Below, piece by piece: positions 41,575 through 50,271 of a stretch of 64,000 nt of DNA; positions within the stretch are counted from its first letter, which is position 1, and every line of letters begins with the position of its first letter. Location: contig NZ_JBHUEM010000052.1 in NCBI RefSeq assembly GCF_042680805.1, positions 62,001 to 126,000 on the forward strand. Direction: 5' to 3'. A program made the translations under genes and the position numbers. The stretch comes from Bacillus_CJ salitolerans (lineage in GTDB: Bacteria; Bacillota; Bacilli; Bacillales; SA4). The notes below the pieces were generated by a model. That model was given only the letters and a program-made list of their open reading frames with translations, had not been told where the DNA came from and did no database searches.

Positions 41575-43329
41575 ATGAACTGGCGTGACCAATTAGAAAG
41601 ATGGGCAAGTTTTCATGAACTTGAAGTGGAACTAAAAAACGAGCTGGAAGCTTTAAACAATAATGAAAAGGCACTAGAAGACCGTTTTTATAAAAGCTTA
41701 GAATTTGGAACAGGTGGGATGAGAGGAGAAATCGGTGTTGGAACAAACCGAATGAATACATACACTGTTCGAAAAGCTTCTGAAGGATTAGCTCAATACA
41801 TCCAATCGTTTGGAGAAGAAGCAAAAAAGCGCGGTGTTGTCATCGCTTATGATTCACGCCATAAGTCCCCAGAGTTTGCTATGGAGGCTGCAAAAACGCT
41901 AGCTACTCATGGAATTCAAACGTATGTGTTCGAAGAGCTGCGTCCAACTCCAGAGCTATCATTTGCTGTTCGTTACTTACACGCATTTTCTGGGATCGTG
42001 GTGACGGCAAGTCATAACCCACCAGAATATAACGGCTATAAGGTGTACGGTGAAGATGGAGGGCAATTACCACCTGAAGCAGCAGATAGGGTCATTGAAA
42101 AAGTAAATAGCGTCGAAAATGAATTAGTCATCGCCGTAGAAGATGAATCTACGTTAAAAGAAAAAGGCTTAATTAAAATGATTGGTGCTAATATTGATCA
42201 AGCCTATACCGAAAAGCTTCTCACCATTTCCGTGAAGCCGGAACTAGCGAAGGAAGTAGGTGACGATATTAAGGTTGTGTTTACCCCATTACATGGAACG
42301 GCAAACCTTCCAGTTCGGAATGGATTACAGGCGTTAGGATATCAGCATGTTACCATCGTCAAGGAGCAGGAATTACCTGACCCGAACTTTTCGACTGTCA
42401 AATCACCAAATCCTGAAGAGCATGCAGCGTTCGAGCTTGCAATCAAAAAAGGAAAAGAAATCAATGCTGATTTATTAATCGCAACAGATCCTGATGCGGA
42501 TCGATTAGGTATTGCTGTAAAAAATCCTGATGGCGAATACGTAGTGTTAACAGGAAACCAAACAGGTGCACTGTACCTAGAGTATTTATTGTCCCAGAAA
42601 CAGGAAAAAGGAACCCTTCCAGCGAATGGTGTTGTACTTAAGACCATTGTTACATCTGAGATTGGTCGCACGATTGCAGCAGCCTACGGGATTGAAACGA
42701 TTGACACATTAACTGGGTTTAAGTTTATCGGAGAAAAGATGAAAGAATATGAACAGACAAAAGAGTACACATTCCAATTTGGATACGAGGAAAGCTACGG
42801 CTATTTAATTGGGGATTTCGTCCGTGATAAAGACGCCGTTCAAGCAGCGTTATTTGCTGTTGAAGTATGTGCCTATTACAAGCAAAAGGGTGTGTCGCTT
42901 TATGAAGGGTTACTTGAAGTATTTTCAAAATACGGCTTCTATCAAGAAGGCTTACAATCACTTACGCTAAAAGGAAAAGATGGCGCAGAGCAAATTCAAT
43001 TTATTCTCTCAAGCTTTAGAGAGAACGCTCCAAAAGAAGTGGCAGGCAAAAAAGTGGTAGTGGTCGAAGACTATCAAGTCAGTGAACGCATGCTTATGGA
43101 AACTCAAAAAACAGAAACCATCGATTTACCAACATCCAATGTTATTAAATATATTTTAGAAGACGGATCATGGTTCTGCCTACGTCCTTCAGGAACAGAA
43201 CCAAAGGTGAAATTTTACTTTGGAGTGAAGGGTACATCTCTTCAGGACAGCGAAAAATTGCTATCCGATTTGACGAGTGACGTTATGGAAAAAATCGAAG
43301 AATTAATACGCATCGTTCAAGCAGGGTAA
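41575..43329 (+). CDS. pgcA: Alpha-phosphoglucomutase
   Basis: 584 residues, the length of PgcA. The active-site phosphoserine loop reads TASHNPPEYNGYKVYG, the metal site is DPDADRLGIAV, the sugar-binding loop is GYEESYGYLIGDFVRDKD and the phosphate-binding loop is RPSGTEPKVKFYF; all four blocks are intact. It interconverts glucose-6-P and glucose-1-P, supplying UDP-glucose for teichoic-acid and glycolipid synthesis. AAGGAGG precedes the ATG. As in B. subtilis, the yhcYZ two-component genes follow. Confidence 0.95.
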   Translation: MNWRDQLERWASFHELEVELKNELEALNNNEKALEDRFYKSLEFGTGGMRGEIGVGTNRMNTYTVRKASEGLAQYIQSFGEEAKKRGVVIAYDSRHKSPEFAMEAAKTLATHGIQTYVFEELRPTPELSFAVRYLHAFSGIVVTASHNPPEYNGYKVYGEDGGQLPPEAADRVIEKVNSVENELVIAVEDESTLKEKGLIKMIGANIDQAYTEKLLTISVKPELAKEVGDDIKVVFTPLHGTANLPVRNGLQALGYQHVTIVKEQELPDPNFSTVKSPNPEEHAAFELAIKKGKEINADLLIATDPDADRLGIAVKNPDGEYVVLTGNQTGALYLEYLLSQKQEKGTLPANGVVLKTIVTSEIGRTIAAAYGIETIDTLTGFKFIGEKMKEYEQTKEYTFQFGYEESYGYLIGDFVRDKDAVQAALFAVEVCAYYKQKGVSLYEGLLEVFSKYGFYQEGLQSLTLKGKDGAEQIQFILSSFRENAPKEVAGKKVVVVEDYQVSERMLMETQKTETIDLPTSNVIKYILEDGSWFCLRPSGTEPKVKFYFGVKGTSLQDSEKLLSDLTSDVMEKIEELIRIVQAG

Positions 43330-43349
43330 TCTTCCCCTGCTTTATTTTG
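43319..43349 (+). terminator. Intrinsic terminator overlapping the pgcA stop
   Basis: AAGCAGGG / CCCTGCTT with an 8-nt loop containing the stop codon, then a T-rich tail. Confidence 0.8.
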
Positions 43350-43458
43350 TTTTATCCGACTTTAGTTGTAGAACGAAAACATTCAAATGATGGAAAACAT
43401 TTTAGAAAATCACTGCTATAATGGACAGTAAGAAAACATGACGTAAGGAGAGCTGTTC

Positions 43459-44577
43459 GTGGAAGGAGAACGTCGGATAAAAAAGCTTCAAACACTAAAA
43501 ACCATAGCTGAAACACTTAACCAATGTAATGACTTAGAGGAAATGCTAAAAAGTGTTCTGAAAGAACTTCTCAATATAACGGGCTTAAAGACAGGATGGG
43601 TATTTCTCATCGATGATAAAGGTGACTTTCATCTAGCGACAGACGAAGGGTTACCACCTGGATTAACATGGAGTCAAAAAAAGCCCATGTGTGAAGGTGG
43701 ATGTTGGTGTGTTGACAAATATAACAATGGCAGGCTAACACGCGCTGCTAATATCATGGAATGTAAGAGAATTGAGAATGCGGTTGAGTACAATTGGGGA
43801 GATACAGAGGAAATCACCCATCATGCAACCGTTCCATTAAGAGCAGGCGAGGAGAAATTTGGCCTATTAAACGTTGCCTCACCAAATAAAACGCACTTTA
43901 CAGATGAAGAGCTAGCTGTACTTGAAGCAGTAGCCTTCCAAATTGGAACTGCTATTAAGCGAATTAGGCTTGTTGAAAATGAACAACAGCTTGTACTAGT
44001 GGCAGAGAGAAACCGTTTAGCCCGTGACCTTCACGATTCGGTTAATCAACTACTCTTTTCCTTAATGCTCACTGTAAGAGGAACTAAAGAAATGACGGAT
44101 AATCCTGACGTATTAGAAATGCTAACGTATATACAAGATTTATCACAAGAAGCTTTGCAGGAAATGAGGGCATTAATATGGCAGCTTAGACCTCAAGGCC
44201 TTGAGGATGGCATTGCTAGTGCCATTTTATCTTACGGAAAAGTACTAGGTCTCGATGTTGAGGTTGATGTAAAAGGTGTGATTGATTTACCTAGTAAAGT
44301 AGAAGAGGCCCTTTGGAGAATTGGACAAGAAGCGCTTAACAATTGTAAAAAACATGCCAATACAAAAACAGCATCCATTGAGCTTTCTATCAAGAATAAT
44401 CGAGTAACGATGATTATTCAGGATCAAGGCTGTGGGTTTCACTATGACGAGCAAAAACAACTACCATCTCTAGGCTTGGCAAGCATGAAAGAGAGGGTCG
44501 AACTTTTAAACGGAACCTTTTCACTTACAAGTGCGATCGGTAATGGTACAACCATCGTTGTGTCCATTCCATTTTAA
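43459..44577 (+). CDS. yhcY: GAF-domain sensor histidine kinase YhcY
   Basis: 372 residues from a GTG start with TAAGGAG 8 nt upstream. A cytoplasmic GAF domain (residues ~15-175, containing Cys residues in CEGGCWCVDKYNNG) precedes a HisKA_3 domain with the phosphorylated His in ARDLHDSVNQLLFS and an HATPase domain (WRIGQEALNNCKKHAN; QDQGCGFHYD). NarL-type kinase without membrane segments. The Cys cluster may bind a redox or metal cofactor. It pairs with the regulator 15 bp downstream, as YhcY-YhcZ do in B. subtilis; the signal is not known. Confidence 0.92.
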   Translation: MEGERRIKKLQTLKTIAETLNQCNDLEEMLKSVLKELLNITGLKTGWVFLIDDKGDFHLATDEGLPPGLTWSQKKPMCEGGCWCVDKYNNGRLTRAANIMECKRIENAVEYNWGDTEEITHHATVPLRAGEEKFGLLNVASPNKTHFTDEELAVLEAVAFQIGTAIKRIRLVENEQQLVLVAERNRLARDLHDSVNQLLFSLMLTVRGTKEMTDNPDVLEMLTYIQDLSQEALQEMRALIWQLRPQGLEDGIASAILSYGKVLGLDVEVDVKGVIDLPSKVEEALWRIGQEALNNCKKHANTKTASIELSIKNNRVTMIIQDQGCGFHYDEQKQLPSLGLASMKERVELLNGTFSLTSAIGNGTTIVVSIPF

Positions 44578-44592
44578 ATAGGGGGGATTAAT

Positions 44593-45231
44593 ATGTCGAT
44601 CAAAGTGTTAATAGCAGATGATCATCATGTCGTAAGAAGAGGACTTCTATTTTTCCTAAAAACGCAAAAAGACATTGAAATTGTGGCAGAAGCAACAAAC
44701 GGCCGTGAAGCCGTTGCGCTTGTGAAAAAGTATAAGCCTGATGTTGTGCTAATGGATCTTGTCATGCCTGAAATGGATGGAATCGAGGCAACGAAAATCA
44801 TAAAAGACGAGTCCCCAGATGTAAAAGTCATCATATTAACAAGCTTTTCTGATAAGGACCATGTCATTCCTGCGATTCGAGCAGGTGCAACAGGCTACCA
44901 GCTAAAGGATGTAGAGCCAGATGAGCTAGTTGTCACGATACGTGCTGTTTATAATGGTGAGAATCAATTACATCCAAAGGTCACGAATCATGTGATGACC
45001 CATTTAATGAACGGGGGAAAGAAAGAAACCAACTATCTCGATGAACTGACGAAGCGAGAATTAGAAGTGCTTGCTGAAATCGCACGAGGAAAAAGTAATA
45101 AAGAAATTGCTGCTAGTTTAGTGATAACAGAAAAAACGGTGAAAACTCACGTATCCAATATCCTATCAAAGCTTCAATTGCAGGACCGAACACAGGCTGC
45201 GCTTTATGCAGTGAAGCACGGACTAGCTTGA
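44593..45231 (+). CDS. yhcZ: NarL/LuxR-type response regulator YhcZ
   Basis: 212 residues. A receiver domain (VLIADDHHVVRRGLLFFL, phospho-Asp in VVLMDLVMPEMDG, Thr/Ser and Lys switch residues in VIILTSFSDKD and YQLKDVEPDEL) is followed by a LuxR helix-turn-helix (LTKRELEVLAEIARGKSNKE, then KTVKTHVSNILSKL). Partner of YhcY in one operon. Target genes unknown; in B. subtilis the neighbouring azoreductase-type gene is a plausible target by position. Confidence 0.93.
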   Translation: MSIKVLIADDHHVVRRGLLFFLKTQKDIEIVAEATNGREAVALVKKYKPDVVLMDLVMPEMDGIEATKIIKDESPDVKVIILTSFSDKDHVIPAIRAGATGYQLKDVEPDELVVTIRAVYNGENQLHPKVTNHVMTHLMNGGKKETNYLDELTKRELEVLAEIARGKSNKEIAASLVITEKTVKTHVSNILSKLQLQDRTQAALYAVKHGLA

Positions 45232-45247
45232 AAAATGCATAAGACTT

Positions 45248-45293
45248 AAAAGAACAAGTCTTCATGAATGTATTCGTGATTACTTGTTCTTTT
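45248..45293 (+). terminator. Intrinsic terminator after yhcZ
   Basis: AAAAGAACAAGT / ACTTGTTCTTTT with a 22-nt loop and T-rich 3' side. Confidence 0.75.
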
Positions 45294-45443
45294 CACTTTT
45301 AGTCATACAACTTTGGTCTGATACAAATTTGGATATTTATCCATCTGTCATCGTAGGTAAACTTCATGCGAAACGATGATTTTATGATTGCCATTATTTT
45401 TCTATACTAAAAGTAACAAGAGCACATGAAGGAGAGAGGATAC

Positions 45444-45974
45444 ATGAAACTAGTAGTTGTGAATGGAAGTCCAAGAATATCAGGCAGGACGGGAATTGCC
45501 GCAAGATTTATTGCCAAGAAATATGGAGCTACAATAATCGAAACAGGTCAAATACCTCTATTTACAGGTGAACACGAACAAGACGAGCTTTCAGTAGTCA
45601 AACAATTAAGAGAAACAATCAAAAAGGCAGATGGGGTTATTCTTGCTTCACCCGAGTATCATAATGCAATGAGCGGTGCACTCAAAAATGCGTTAGATTT
45701 TCTAGGGAGTGAACAATTTCATCATAAACCGGTTGCACTTTTAGCGGTAGCAGGTGGTGGTAAAGGTGGTATGAATGCTCTTGCCAATATGAGAACCGTC
45801 GGAAGAGGAGTGTATGCAAATGTCATCCCAAGGCAGCTTGTGTTAGACCCGCCATCGTTTGACAGGGAAAATGATACACTTCAGTATGATAGTGAGCAGC
45901 AAGTGGATGCCCTTCTTTCAGAGCTCCAATTTTATATGAAGCTTCACCAAAAAATAGCAGAAGAATCCCATTAA
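45444..45974 (+). CDS. azr: NADPH-dependent FMN reductase / azoreductase (YhdA)
   Basis: 176 residues from the ATG at 45444, which has GGAGAGAGG upstream; the in-frame ATG at 45426 is less well placed. FMN-binding loop VVNGSPRISGRTGIAARF, LASPEYHNAMSGALKNALDF (flavin-facing loop) and VAGGGKGGMNALANMRTV. Matches the B. subtilis YhdA/Azr type in length and position after yhcZ. A cytoplasmic flavoprotein that reduces azo dyes, quinones or FMN in vitro. Confidence 0.9.
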   Translation: MKLVVVNGSPRISGRTGIAARFIAKKYGATIIETGQIPLFTGEHEQDELSVVKQLRETIKKADGVILASPEYHNAMSGALKNALDFLGSEQFHHKPVALLAVAGGGKGGMNALANMRTVGRGVYANVIPRQLVLDPPSFDRENDTLQYDSEQQVDALLSELQFYMKLHQKIAEESH

Positions 45975-46003
45975 AAAAGGAAGGGCAATGAACCCTTCCT
46001 CCA
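45975..46003 (+). terminator. Hairpin after azr
   Basis: GGAAGGG / CCCTTCC with a 7-nt loop; the T tail on the + strand is weak. It uses the same GAAGGGTT word as the next hairpin. Confidence 0.55.
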
Positions 46004-46115
46004 CTTATTGAACCCAATCAGGAAATTTAGCCGTAGCAATGTATAAACTAAACACCAGAAAACATATCTTATTTAACTTATAAAAAAAGACGTCGAGAAC
46101 GTTCTCAACAGTCAG

Positions 46116-46145
46116 AAGGAAGGGTTACAAAACCCTTCCTTTTAT
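46116..46145. terminator. Bidirectional terminator before yhdB
   Basis: AAGGAAGGGTT / AACCCTTCCTT with a 4-nt loop, T tract on the right. A 12-bp palindrome, GAGAACGTTCTC, lies just to its left at 46095-46106. Confidence 0.85.
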
Positions 46146-46394
46146 CTATTCAACTTTTACTAAGTCTTCCATATCAACAGATTGAATTTCTAAAGCATGG
46201 TCAATATAACGGAATAAGGAATGTAAGGTGGATTGGATAATTTTATAGTCCTTTGAAAAGTTATAGGCATGCAAGAAATGCTCAATCTTTTTTGATAAAA
46301 AATGATCCTTTGTCCGTACCATAAGGATAAGAAGATTATCCCACTGGGAACGATGAGTATAAAACAATGCGCGATCATAATCGACAATGTTCAT
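46146..46394 (-). CDS. yhdB: YhdB-like small protein
   Basis: 82 residues from the ATG at 46392-46394 with AAGGAGG 7 nt upstream. The sequence (MNIVDYDRALFYTHRSQWDN, IEHFLHAYNFSKDYKII, SLFRYIDHALEIQ) agrees with my knowledge of B. subtilis YhdB in size and start, and the gene sits after azr/yhdA as expected. Helical and cytoplasmic; function unknown. Confidence 0.7.
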   Translation of the reverse strand: MNIVDYDRALFYTHRSQWDNLLILMVRTKDHFLSKKIEHFLHAYNFSKDYKIIQSTLHSLFRYIDHALEIQSVDMEDLVKVE

Positions 46395-46609
46395 GATATA
46401 GCCTCCTTCATTAGCTTCAATACCCACCTTTTATGAAAAGGGTTCTCTGCTTTCTTAGCTAAGGAGTTACGTTTAGTGTATGGTGAAAGACACGTCTTTA
46501 AGCACTGCATTTCACTGTAAATGTTGGCATGGTATAGGACAGATTTTCCATAGTAATCCTCTCCACTTTTGAAAAAAATAACAGCAACAAGACGTAAAGG
46601 AGACAGGGT

Positions 46610-47608
46610 ATGAAGCAAAGGATAATGATTATTTTACTTGTGTTCCTACTTGTTCCTTTAAAAGTTTATAGTGACAATCATCGTGCTATTGTTACCACTC
46701 ATCATATGTATAGCTTCGATTCCCTCATGCAGGATGTAAAAGAACTCAAAGAAATGTATCCAGAGCTTATCTCTGTAAAAAAAATAGGACAAACGAATTT
46801 TCGGAAGCCAATCATTGCTGTTAAGGTCGGAAAAGGAGAGAAATCGATACTTATACATGCTGCGCATCACGGCAGGGAATGGATTACGTCCATGATTGTC
46901 ATGAAAATGATAGAGGAATATGCAGAAGCACATAAAAATAATGTAACGTTCGAAGGGTATGATACGTCTATTTTAGACAGGGTCTCGATTTGGTTTGTAC
47001 CAATGGTGAATCCAGATGGAGTTACGATTCAACAGGAAGGTTTTATGGCTAGGGTACCAAAATCACGTTGGGAGCTATTTCTCATGAATGGTGGCAGTAC
47101 TGATTTTTCAAGATGGAAGGCCAATGGGAATGGTGTGGATTTGAATCGGCAATATCCAGCTGGCTGGGAGGACATTGCAGGGGATGCCCCATATCCTTTT
47201 TACCAGCTTTATAAAGGAGAAAAGCCGATTAGTTCACCAGAAGTAATAGCGATGACTCGTTTTACAAAAGAAATAAATCCCCTCATCGCACTTGCCTATC
47301 ACTCTTCGGGTAGAGTGCTCTATTGGTACTACAACACGAAAGAGGAAAATATTAATCGGGACAAAGCCATAGCTATGAAAATTTCAGAAGTAACAGGTTA
47401 TGAATTAAGTGATCCGGTTCAAACTGCTGTTGGCGGGGGGTTCACGGATTGGTTTATTCAACGCTTTAAAAGGCCCGCCATAACTGTTGAAGTAGGTTAT
47501 CCTGTAAATGAAACAAGTCCGCCGTTAACCGTTTTTCCAAGTGAGTGGAGACGAAATAAAACTGTTGGACTTATGACTGCTTATGAGGCAGAAAAAATAA
47601 GTAAATAG
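46610..47608 (+). CDS. Secreted M14-family zinc carboxypeptidase
   Basis: 332 residues with a signal peptide (IMIILLVFLLVPLKVYS). Zinc ligands and catalytic residues of M14 are visible: HAAHHGREWITS (HxxE), VPMVNPDGV, GVDLNRQYPAGW, the third zinc His in ALAYHSSGR, Tyr in VLYWYY and the catalytic Glu in AITVEVGYP. Such enzymes in Bacillus cleave peptidoglycan peptides (gamma-D-Glu-diaminopimelate, as LytH-like or MpaA-like) or short peptides. It is not fused to wall-binding LysM domains. AAAGGAGA precedes the ATG. Confidence 0.88.
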   Translation: MKQRIMIILLVFLLVPLKVYSDNHRAIVTTHHMYSFDSLMQDVKELKEMYPELISVKKIGQTNFRKPIIAVKVGKGEKSILIHAAHHGREWITSMIVMKMIEEYAEAHKNNVTFEGYDTSILDRVSIWFVPMVNPDGVTIQQEGFMARVPKSRWELFLMNGGSTDFSRWKANGNGVDLNRQYPAGWEDIAGDAPYPFYQLYKGEKPISSPEVIAMTRFTKEINPLIALAYHSSGRVLYWYYNTKEENINRDKAIAMKISEVTGYELSDPVQTAVGGGFTDWFIQRFKRPAITVEVGYPVNETSPPLTVFPSEWRRNKTVGLMTAYEAEKISK

Positions 47609-47671
47609 GATTGTATAAATGGAACAAAAATGTACAAACTACAATGGAATTTACACAAGGTGGAGGTACAT

Positions 47672-48007
47672 ATGAAAAAAAGAATTGCGTATCCGCTCAT
47701 TTGCATTGCTTTTATGATTGGCCTACTTGCTTCTTATTCATTGAGTGAAATGATTGGTTTAGCAGAAAAGCCAGATTATGCAAAATGGAGCCGTATGGCT
47801 GTGGAGATTGTAAAGGAAAACTACCCGGATGCAGACGTAAGTGATTATAAATATGAAGGACGAAATTCCATTTCAGAAAAAAAAGCTCAAGATACGTTCC
47901 TTTTTCAAGTAAAAAAGGATGAGAAGGCCTTCGAGGTGAAGGTAGTGGTTACATTTAATCCGGAAGCGGAAACACTTTATTCACTTTCATTAGAAGAAAT
48001 AAATTAG
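47672..48007 (+). CDS. yhdC: YhdC-like small exported protein (DUF3889 type)
   Basis: 111 residues from the ATG at 47672 with AAGGTGGAGG upstream; an extension of 14 codons lacks a ribosome site. An N-terminal membrane segment or signal peptide (ICIAFMIGLLASYSL) precedes a domain with PDYAKWSRMAVEIVKENYPD and a C-terminal strand VVVTFNPEAETLYSLSLEEI, the pattern of the DUF3889/YhdC family. Function unknown. It follows the carboxypeptidase with 63 bp between and probably shares its transcript. Confidence 0.75.
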   Translation: MKKRIAYPLICIAFMIGLLASYSLSEMIGLAEKPDYAKWSRMAVEIVKENYPDADVSDYKYEGRNSISEKKAQDTFLFQVKKDEKAFEVKVVVTFNPEAETLYSLSLEEIN

Positions 48008-48077
48008 TTAAGACTACCTACATGGTGGTCTTTTTCTTTGGAAAGAAGGGAATCCTGCAAGTAAAGGAGGGTGTTAC

Positions 48078-49313
48078 ATGAAGTGGGTAAAATGGCTGTT
48101 AATAAGTTTCTCATTACTATTGGTTATTACTGATGAAGGTAATGTAGCGGCAAACGAGCAAAATGGAATTGCTTTTATAAAAGACGGGAATTTATGGGTT
48201 AAAGAAGGTAAAGGTGAATTTCAGGTTACAAAACAAGGATCTATTCAATTTCCAAAATGGTCGTATGATGGAAAGTGGATAGCCTATTTGAAAAATAGGA
48301 CCGAGATTTGGGCTTACGATACTGATGCCCAAAAGCATGTGAAGGTTTCCGAGGAGGGTGGGAATGTATTCAAATGGTCACCGTCAGAGAATATCCTTGC
48401 GTTTCAAACGAATGGCACTCTTGCTCGAATTCATTTGGATGATATATCCGTACATAAGGTAGCACAAGGTGTGAACCAATATTCCTGGTTACCGGATGGG
48501 ACGGGTTTTTTAGTATCAGATGTAGCGACCTTAACCCCAAATGGATGGGGAAGTGTCTGGCTCTATAAAATTCCTCTAACCTATAACAAAGGTTTAAAGA
48601 AGACAGACCCTTTTTATACGTTACCTCCAGAAGGACAATTAGAGGATTTCTTTGCGATCGCAACGAGTGAATTTAAGTTTTCACCAGATGGGAAGTGGAT
48701 TTCCTTCCTTGCTGTACCAACAGCATCGTGGTCAATGGACAGTAACTCCTTATCTTTACTATCAACTGATGGGAAGACGTTTGAAGTTGTCGATAAAATG
48801 ATCCTGCATCCAGACTGGTTCAAGTGGGGACCAACTACTAATAAACTTGCCTATATTGAGGGGGAAGGTAGAATGGCCCTGCAGAATAAAGAGCTGAAGG
48901 TAAAAGAGCTTCCGGCTATAACAATGGAGTATACCCCGGACGGATTTGTAGACGGGGACTTTACATGGATCAATGATGATGAAATCATCCTATCACGTAC
49001 AAAAGAATCAGAATGGTTCAATGATCCAAGAAAGCGACCATTACCTCAATTAGTTAAGATCAATTTGAAACATAAGCAGGAAGAGGTTTTAACACGTCCC
49101 AAAGAAGGTATAGGAGACTTCAATCCTTATTATCACCAAGAAGCAAACAAACTATATTGGATTCGAACAGATCGTGAAAAGGGTGAGCTTTGGAGGGCAA
49201 ATCCAGATGGCTCCGAAGCAGAGATTTGGATAGACAAGCTTGATGTACCATTTCCTTATTATGAAACGTGGGATTGGAAGCAGGTTATTCAAATATCAAC
49301 AAATAAGAAGTAG
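48078..49313 (+). CDS. Secreted TolB-like beta-propeller protein
   Basis: 411 residues. Signal peptide (MKWVKWLLISFSLLLVITDEG) then repeated blades of WD40/TolB type: QFPKWSYDGKWIAYLKN, NVFKWSPSENILAFQTNG, FKFSPDGKWISFLAVPT, and the last blade KLYWIRTDREKGELWRANPD. Four to six blades can be counted. Such proteins usually bind partners at the cell surface and have no catalysis. It follows yhdC by 70 bp with its own AAAGGAGGG. Role unknown; it may belong with the carboxypeptidase as a wall-acting group. Confidence 0.75.
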   Translation: MKWVKWLLISFSLLLVITDEGNVAANEQNGIAFIKDGNLWVKEGKGEFQVTKQGSIQFPKWSYDGKWIAYLKNRTEIWAYDTDAQKHVKVSEEGGNVFKWSPSENILAFQTNGTLARIHLDDISVHKVAQGVNQYSWLPDGTGFLVSDVATLTPNGWGSVWLYKIPLTYNKGLKKTDPFYTLPPEGQLEDFFAIATSEFKFSPDGKWISFLAVPTASWSMDSNSLSLLSTDGKTFEVVDKMILHPDWFKWGPTTNKLAYIEGEGRMALQNKELKVKELPAITMEYTPDGFVDGDFTWINDDEIILSRTKESEWFNDPRKRPLPQLVKINLKHKQEEVLTRPKEGIGDFNPYYHQEANKLYWIRTDREKGELWRANPDGSEAEIWIDKLDVPFPYYETWDWKQVIQISTNKK

Positions 49314-49336
49314 GTAGATCAAAACCTACTTCTTTT
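49305..49336. terminator. Bidirectional terminator overlapping the propeller gene stop
   Basis: AAGAAGTAGGT / ACCTACTTCTT with an 8-nt loop; the left arm contains the stop codon of the propeller gene. Confidence 0.85.
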
Positions 49337-49343
49337 ACCTTTT

Positions 49344-49964
49344 TTAATAATAAGTTACAATCTTATCTAATTCGAAACGATGATGTGGATATCCTTCAGT
49401 ATCAGGAAGTCCAAATGGAACCATCGCTGCAAATTTAATATGTTCAGGTAAGCCTAATATTTCTTTCACTTTTTCCTGATCAAACCCGAGCATAGGTACA
49501 CTAGAATAGCCAAATCCTTGAATCGTAATTAAGAGAAAACCAAGAGTAATATTTGTTTGAGTAAGTCCCCATTGACCTCTCTCTTCAACACTCATGCCTC
49601 CAAATATTGACGAGAGATTTGCAACTTCCTCCTGTTTTCGTTCTGGTGTTATTCCGGGATGAACCGTATCAGACAAATTAGCTAGAATATTTTCCATATC
49701 ACTAGTGACAAGAATAACAGCGGGTGCAGATGTAACCTGTTGTTGGCCATATGCTGCTTCCTGTAGTTTATTTTTTAATTCTTTGTCCGTTACAACATGA
49801 AACTTCCATGGCTGTAAATTCCAAGCACTTGGTGTAAGCCTTACGAGCTCAAAAATACGATCAATGTCACTTTTTGAAATCGGCTTTTGAACAAATTTAC
49901 GGATACTATGTCGTGACTCAATAGCATCCTTTATTGAAAGAATTTGTTGTGTTGTTTGGTTCAT
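49344..49964 (-). CDS. Nitroreductase-family flavoprotein
   Basis: 206 residues from the ATG at 49962-49964 with AGGGAGGG upstream; the frame could start one codon earlier at GTG. FMN-binding SRHSIRKFVQKPISK at the N-terminus, then TPSAWNLQPWKFHVV and YSSVPMLGFDQEKVKEIL, and C-terminal MVPFGLPDTEGYPHHRF. Nitroreductases use NAD(P)H and FMN to reduce nitro compounds and quinones. A perfect palindrome lies upstream and may be its operator. Confidence 0.88.
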   Translation of the reverse strand: MNQTTQQILSIKDAIESRHSIRKFVQKPISKSDIDRIFELVRLTPSAWNLQPWKFHVVTDKELKNKLQEAAYGQQQVTSAPAVILVTSDMENILANLSDTVHPGITPERKQEEVANLSSIFGGMSVEERGQWGLTQTNITLGFLLITIQGFGYSSVPMLGFDQEKVKEILGLPEHIKFAAMVPFGLPDTEGYPHHRFELDKIVTYY

Positions 49965-49992
49965 CACAATCCCTCCCTTATTGTTGATGAAT

Positions 49993-50010
49993 CTGTAGGA
50001 TTTCCTACAG
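49993..50010. promoter_or_regulatory. 18-bp palindrome upstream of the nitroreductase gene
   Basis: CTGTAGGATTTCCTACAG: CTGTAGGA and its complement TCCTACAG on either side of TT, a perfect dyad, 29 bp upstream of the nitroreductase start on the minus strand. This is the size and position of a repressor operator (MarR or HxlR type, for example). The remaining ~260 bp before spoVR show no other feature. Confidence 0.45.
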
Positions 50011-50271
50011 AAGTTAGTATGTGCTCATCAATAAATCTAAAAAAGGAAATATATAACTAGATGGGCTAAATCCTTCAATATTGTTTTTCAGAGTATGCAT
50101 TGTAACTTCTTCGTATAATAAAGACCACCTTATTCCGATTGAATAAAGAGTTTGTAAAGCAGTAATACTAGGAAAAACTTTCTTGAATTCATATCCAACT
50201 CCACCATCTTCTCATCTTTCGTTCATTTTTATCATAGATTGGAAATAAGCAATAAAAAAGGGGAGATGGGT

